Source of the DNA: Xanthobacteraceae bacterium
Lineage (GTDB): Bacteria > Pseudomonadota > Alphaproteobacteria > Rhizobiales > Xanthobacteraceae
DNA: 7,005 bases
Reading direction: 5' to 3'
Assembly: GCA_030648135.1 (NCBI GenBank)
Contig: JAUSIF010000202.1
Span: 1 to 7,005, forward strand
Under the pieces are notes generated by a model. The model was not told where the DNA came from. It saw nothing but the letters and a program-made list of their open reading frames with translations, and did no database searches. Every line of letters starts with the position of its first letter. Position 1 is the first letter of the stretch. The position numbers and the translations under genes were made by a program. Positions 5,403-7,005 of the stretch are shown here, one piece after another.

Positions 5403-6138
5403 CGCGCACTACCCCCGGCTTTGTCGGCGGCAACTTGCGCTCGGCCGCGGTCTGATAACATTCGAAGAGTTTCACGCCGGGCTTGCGCATCACGATCACG
5501 AGCATCGCGCCGGCCGCGAGACCTCCGATATGCGTCCACCACGATGTATGGCCATCACTCGGGAACATGACGTGCCAGATCTGCAGCAGCACCCAGGAGC
5601 CGAGCACCAAATAGGCAGGCAGCCGAATCGGAAAGCTCATCAGGACAAGCACCCAAACCTTGGTGCATGGACGTACCATGAGATAAGCCGCGACGATGCC
5701 CGCGATCGCTCCCGATGCACCGATCAGCGGCAGCTGCGAATTGGGAGCGGAGAAATAATGCGCGAGCCCGCCCGCGACCCCGCACAGAATATAGAAGGCG
5801 AGGTAGCGGATCCGGCCGAATGTATCCTCGACGTCGTCGCCGAACACCCACAGGAACAGCATGTTGCCGATGAGGTGGAACCAGTTGGCGTGCAGAAACA
5901 TGTAGGTGACGAGCGTGAGCTCCCAAGGAATCCAGGTTTGACCTGTCGTCATGGTGGTGCCGTGGCCAACATGGCTCGGCTTGAAGGTCAAAGCGCGCGC
6001 GAACGACTGTTGCGCATCGGACAGGGCTTCCGTCTGCAGAAAAATGAAGATGGCCACATTCGCGAAAATCAACAGCCAGGTCACATAGGGCCGCGTTTTG
6101 AACACGAGCGGGTTGTCGTCGTAGATCGGGATGACCAT
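5389..6138 (-). CDS. Rhomboid family intramembrane serine protease
   Basis: This is a 249-residue inner-membrane protein with about six transmembrane segments (roughly 18-36, 80-100, 112-130, 138-156, 161-190, 202-218). The rhomboid signatures are HLIGN with His88 and Asn92 in segment 2, GASGA with the catalytic Ser142 at the start of segment 4, and WTHIGG with the catalytic His203 in segment 6, so the Ser-His dyad is intact. A long loop after segment 1 (about 37-79) is typical. It cleaves transmembrane helices of unknown substrates. The start ATG lacks a recognisable ribosome binding site. It begins 18 nt after the adenosyltransferase stop, so coupling is likely, and MVIPIYDDNPLVFKTRPYV is the usual beginning of alphaproteobacterial homologues. 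Linkage to etfBA and the adenosyltransferase recurs in this order of bacteria as I recall it, but the reason is unknown. Confidence 0.93.
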   Translation of the reverse strand: MVIPIYDDNPLVFKTRPYVTWLLIFANVAIFIFLQTEALSDAQQSFARALTFKPSHVGHGTTMTTGQTWIPWELTLVTYMFLHANWFHLIGNMLFLWVFGDDVEDTFGRIRYLAFYILCGVAGGLAHYFSAPNSQLPLIGASGAIAGIVAAYLMVRPCTKVWVLVLMSFPIRLPAYLVLGSWVLLQIWHVMFPSDGHTSWWTHIGGLAAGAMLVIVMRKPGVKLFECYQTAAERKLPPTKPGVVRVDTP

Positions 6139-6156
6139 GGCCGTGTTTGGGTGTGC

Positions 6157-6735
6157 CTAACGATTTGCTCCGGGCACCCATAATACATCGCGCGCGCCGC
6201 GGCCGTTGACATAGCGGGCGGCGACGAACAGGAGATCGGAGAGCCGGTTGAGATAGCGGATCGCCGGCGCACCCACGCCCTCGCCCTTGCGCGAGGCGAG
6301 TTCGACTACGAGTCGTTCGGCGCGCCGGCAAACGGTGCGGGCAAGATGGAGATGAGCTGCAGCCGGCTCGCCGCCCGGCAGCACGAAGGATGTGAGAGGC
6401 GCGAGCGCGGCATTGAGCTTGTCGATGTCGGTTTCGAGCCGCGCGACCTGGGCGTCGACGATGCGCAATCTCTCCTGGCCCGGCTTTTCGGCCTTCTTCG
6501 GGACGGCGAGATCGGCGCCAAGATCAAATAGATCGTTCTGGACCCGCGCTAGGATGAGATCGACCTCCGCCTCGGTGCCGAGGTGGAGCCGGGCGATGCC
6601 GATTGCGGCATTGGTTTCATCGACGGTGCCATAGGCGGCGACGCGCAAATCGTGCTTGGGGCGCCGTTCGCCCGAAGCCAGGGCAGTGGTGCCGTCGTCG
6701 CCGGTGCGCGTGTAAATCTTGTTCAGGATGACCAT
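6157..6735 (-). CDS. PduO-type cob(I)alamin adenosyltransferase
   Basis: It transfers the adenosyl group of ATP to cob(I)alamin (or cob(I)yrinic acid a,c-diamide) to make adenosylcobalamin, and is a cytosolic trimer of five-helix bundles (PduO/MMAB family). The product is 192 residues, typical length. The N-terminal ATP-binding motif is YTRTGDDGTT (8-17). GTVDETN lies at 36-42 and LPGG at 119-122. The active-site helix ARTVCRRAER (132-141) carries Arg133, Arg137, Arg138 and Glu140, matching MMAB Arg186, Arg190, Arg191 and Glu193. YLNRLSDLLFVAAR (161-174) is the conserved last helix. The start ATG has only a weak GGGAT upstream. It is first in the minus-strand cluster. The likely customer is methylmalonyl-CoA mutase, in keeping with acyl-CoA oxidation genes downstream. 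No cobalamin riboswitch fits in the short leader. Confidence 0.95.
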   Translation of the reverse strand: MVILNKIYTRTGDDGTTALASGERRPKHDLRVAAYGTVDETNAAIGIARLHLGTEAEVDLILARVQNDLFDLGADLAVPKKAEKPGQERLRIVDAQVARLETDIDKLNAALAPLTSFVLPGGEPAAAHLHLARTVCRRAERLVVELASRKGEGVGAPAIRYLNRLSDLLFVAARYVNGRGARDVLWVPGANR

Positions 6736-6746
6736 GACGATCCCGC

Positions 6747-6774
6747 TTGCAGCAGGGATTAACTCATCTATCCT
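6747..6774 (+). promoter_or_regulatory. Possible promoter for the secreted lysine-rich protein gene
   Basis: On the plus strand TTGCAG at 6747-6752 and TATCCT at 6769-6774 are 16 nt apart, ahead of the ATG at 6813. The -10 matches four of six and the -35 only TTG, so this is weak. It overlaps the candidate promoter for the opposite direction; if both are real, they would compete. Confidence 0.25.
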
Positions 6775-6792
6775 AACCGCTCACGGCGTCAA
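6765..6792 (-). promoter_or_regulatory. Possible promoter for the adenosyltransferase-rhomboid cluster
   Basis: On the minus strand TTGACG at 6792-6787 is a good -35. TAGATG at 6770-6765 follows after 16 nt as a weak -10. It lies in the 77 bp divergent spacer, about 30 nt upstream of the adenosyltransferase start. Plausible by position but a weak match. Confidence 0.3.
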
Positions 6793-6800
6793 ACCAATGA

Positions 6801-6807
6801 GGGAGGA
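6801..6807 (+). promoter_or_regulatory. Strong ribosome binding site for the secreted Lys-rich protein
   Basis: GGGAGGA ends 5 nt before the ATG at 6813 (6 nt from the GGAGG core). It is among the best Shine-Dalgarno sequences in the window and fixes the start of a gene whose end is not visible. Confidence 0.7.
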
Positions 6808-6812
6808 TAGTT

Positions 6813-7005
6813 ATGCGCCTGATCGTGATTGCTGCGTTCGTGGTCGCCTTGTTTGCATTGGGGCCAGCCAGGGCGGTACCGGCAGGGCTTGTCGAGGTCT
6901 CGAATTCCTTCATCCTCACGCAGGGGGTGGAGAAGGAAAAGAAAAAGGACACCAAAAAGAAGAAGTCTACCGAGCAACCCGCCCCGTCCACCGGTGGCAG
7001 CAAAG
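6813..7005 (+). CDS. Unrecognised secreted Lys-rich protein, 3' end outside the window
   Basis: An open frame of 64 codons runs from ATG at 6813 to the right edge without a stop. Residues 1-21 form a classical Sec signal peptide: Arg2, a hydrophobic core LIVIAAFVVALFALG, and a likely signal peptidase site after ARA (Ala21). The mature part begins VPAGLVEVSNSFILTQGVE, then has a very Lys-rich stretch (about residues 41-53, EKEKKKDTKKKK) and a Ser/Thr/Pro/Gly-rich region. GGGAGGA at 6801-6807, with 6 nt between its GGAGG core and the ATG, gives strong support for the start. Charge and composition suggest a periplasmic or surface protein or the N-terminal linker of a larger one. I do not recognise the family. 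It is divergent from the adenosyltransferase gene, 77 bp away. No cysteine follows the signal, so it is not a lipoprotein. Confidence 0.65.
   Translation, partial: MRLIVIAAFVVALFALGPARAVPAGLVEVSNSFILTQGVEKEKKKDTKKKKSTEQPAPSTGGSK

Noticed and set aside
5530..6183. 217-codon plus-strand open frame opposite the rhomboid gene
   Set aside because: Antisense to an intact rhomboid gene; His/Arg/Glu-rich translation without recognisable domain.
6736..6812. Cobalamin riboswitch before the adenosyltransferase gene
   Set aside because: The divergent spacer is only 77 bp, too short for the roughly 200-nt element, and I see no B12-box-like sequence.
6773..7003. 76-codon minus-strand open frame opposite the secreted protein gene
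   Set aside because: It overlaps the plus-strand frame that has a strong ribosome binding site and a signal peptide. Its Phe-rich stretch is simply the complement of the Lys codons, and it lacks an upstream start signal within the window.

Overview
The window looks like ordinary chromosome from an alphaproteobacterium of the order Hyphomicrobiales (Rhizobiales), closest in feel to the Bradyrhizobium/Rhodopseudomonas/Xanthobacteraceae group. The basis is high G+C, the strongly conserved protein sequences, and two recognisable gene neighbourhoods: argH divergent from tlpA, and adenosyltransferase-rhomboid-etfB-etfA-hydroxybutyryl-CoA dehydrogenase. I saw no RNA gene, CRISPR array, insertion sequence, phage gene or compositional island.

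Left part (1-2380). A small LptM-like lipoprotein gene leaves the window at its left edge on the minus strand, and argH (argininosuccinate lyase) lies upstream of it on the same strand. Back to back with argH, only 30 bp away, starts tlpA (membrane-anchored thioredoxin for cytochrome oxidase biogenesis) on the plus strand. Both translation-initiation regions are packed into that 30 bp gap. Middle (2381-2685): tlpA converges, with a 6 bp gap, on a 68-codon minus-strand gene that resembles the small YjfB-type 'putative motility protein' family. A 92 bp spacer with an inverted repeat follows.

Right part (2686-6735). Five minus-strand genes are transcribed in the order PduO-type cobalamin adenosyltransferase, rhomboid protease, etfB, etfA, 3-hydroxybutyryl-CoA dehydrogenase. 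The gaps are 18 bp, 45 bp, a 1-nt overlap and 55 bp or more. The dehydrogenase oxidises 3-hydroxyacyl-CoA. ETF collects electrons from acyl-CoA dehydrogenases and passes them to the quinone pool. The adenosyltransferase makes adenosylcobalamin, for example for methylmalonyl-CoA mutase. The cluster therefore has an acyl-CoA/propionate oxidation theme, with the rhomboid as an unexplained passenger. A good -35 hexamer at the end of the rhomboid gene suggests etfBA can also be transcribed separately.

Right edge (6736-7005). A 77 bp divergent intergenic region precedes the start of an unrecognised plus-strand gene for a secreted, lysine-rich protein that runs off the window.

I found no convincing previously undescribed multi-gene system. 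The points worth a second look are the rhomboid in the etf cluster, two small uncharacterised proteins, the compact argH/tlpA start region, the repeat-bearing lipoprotein, and several candidate regulatory sites.
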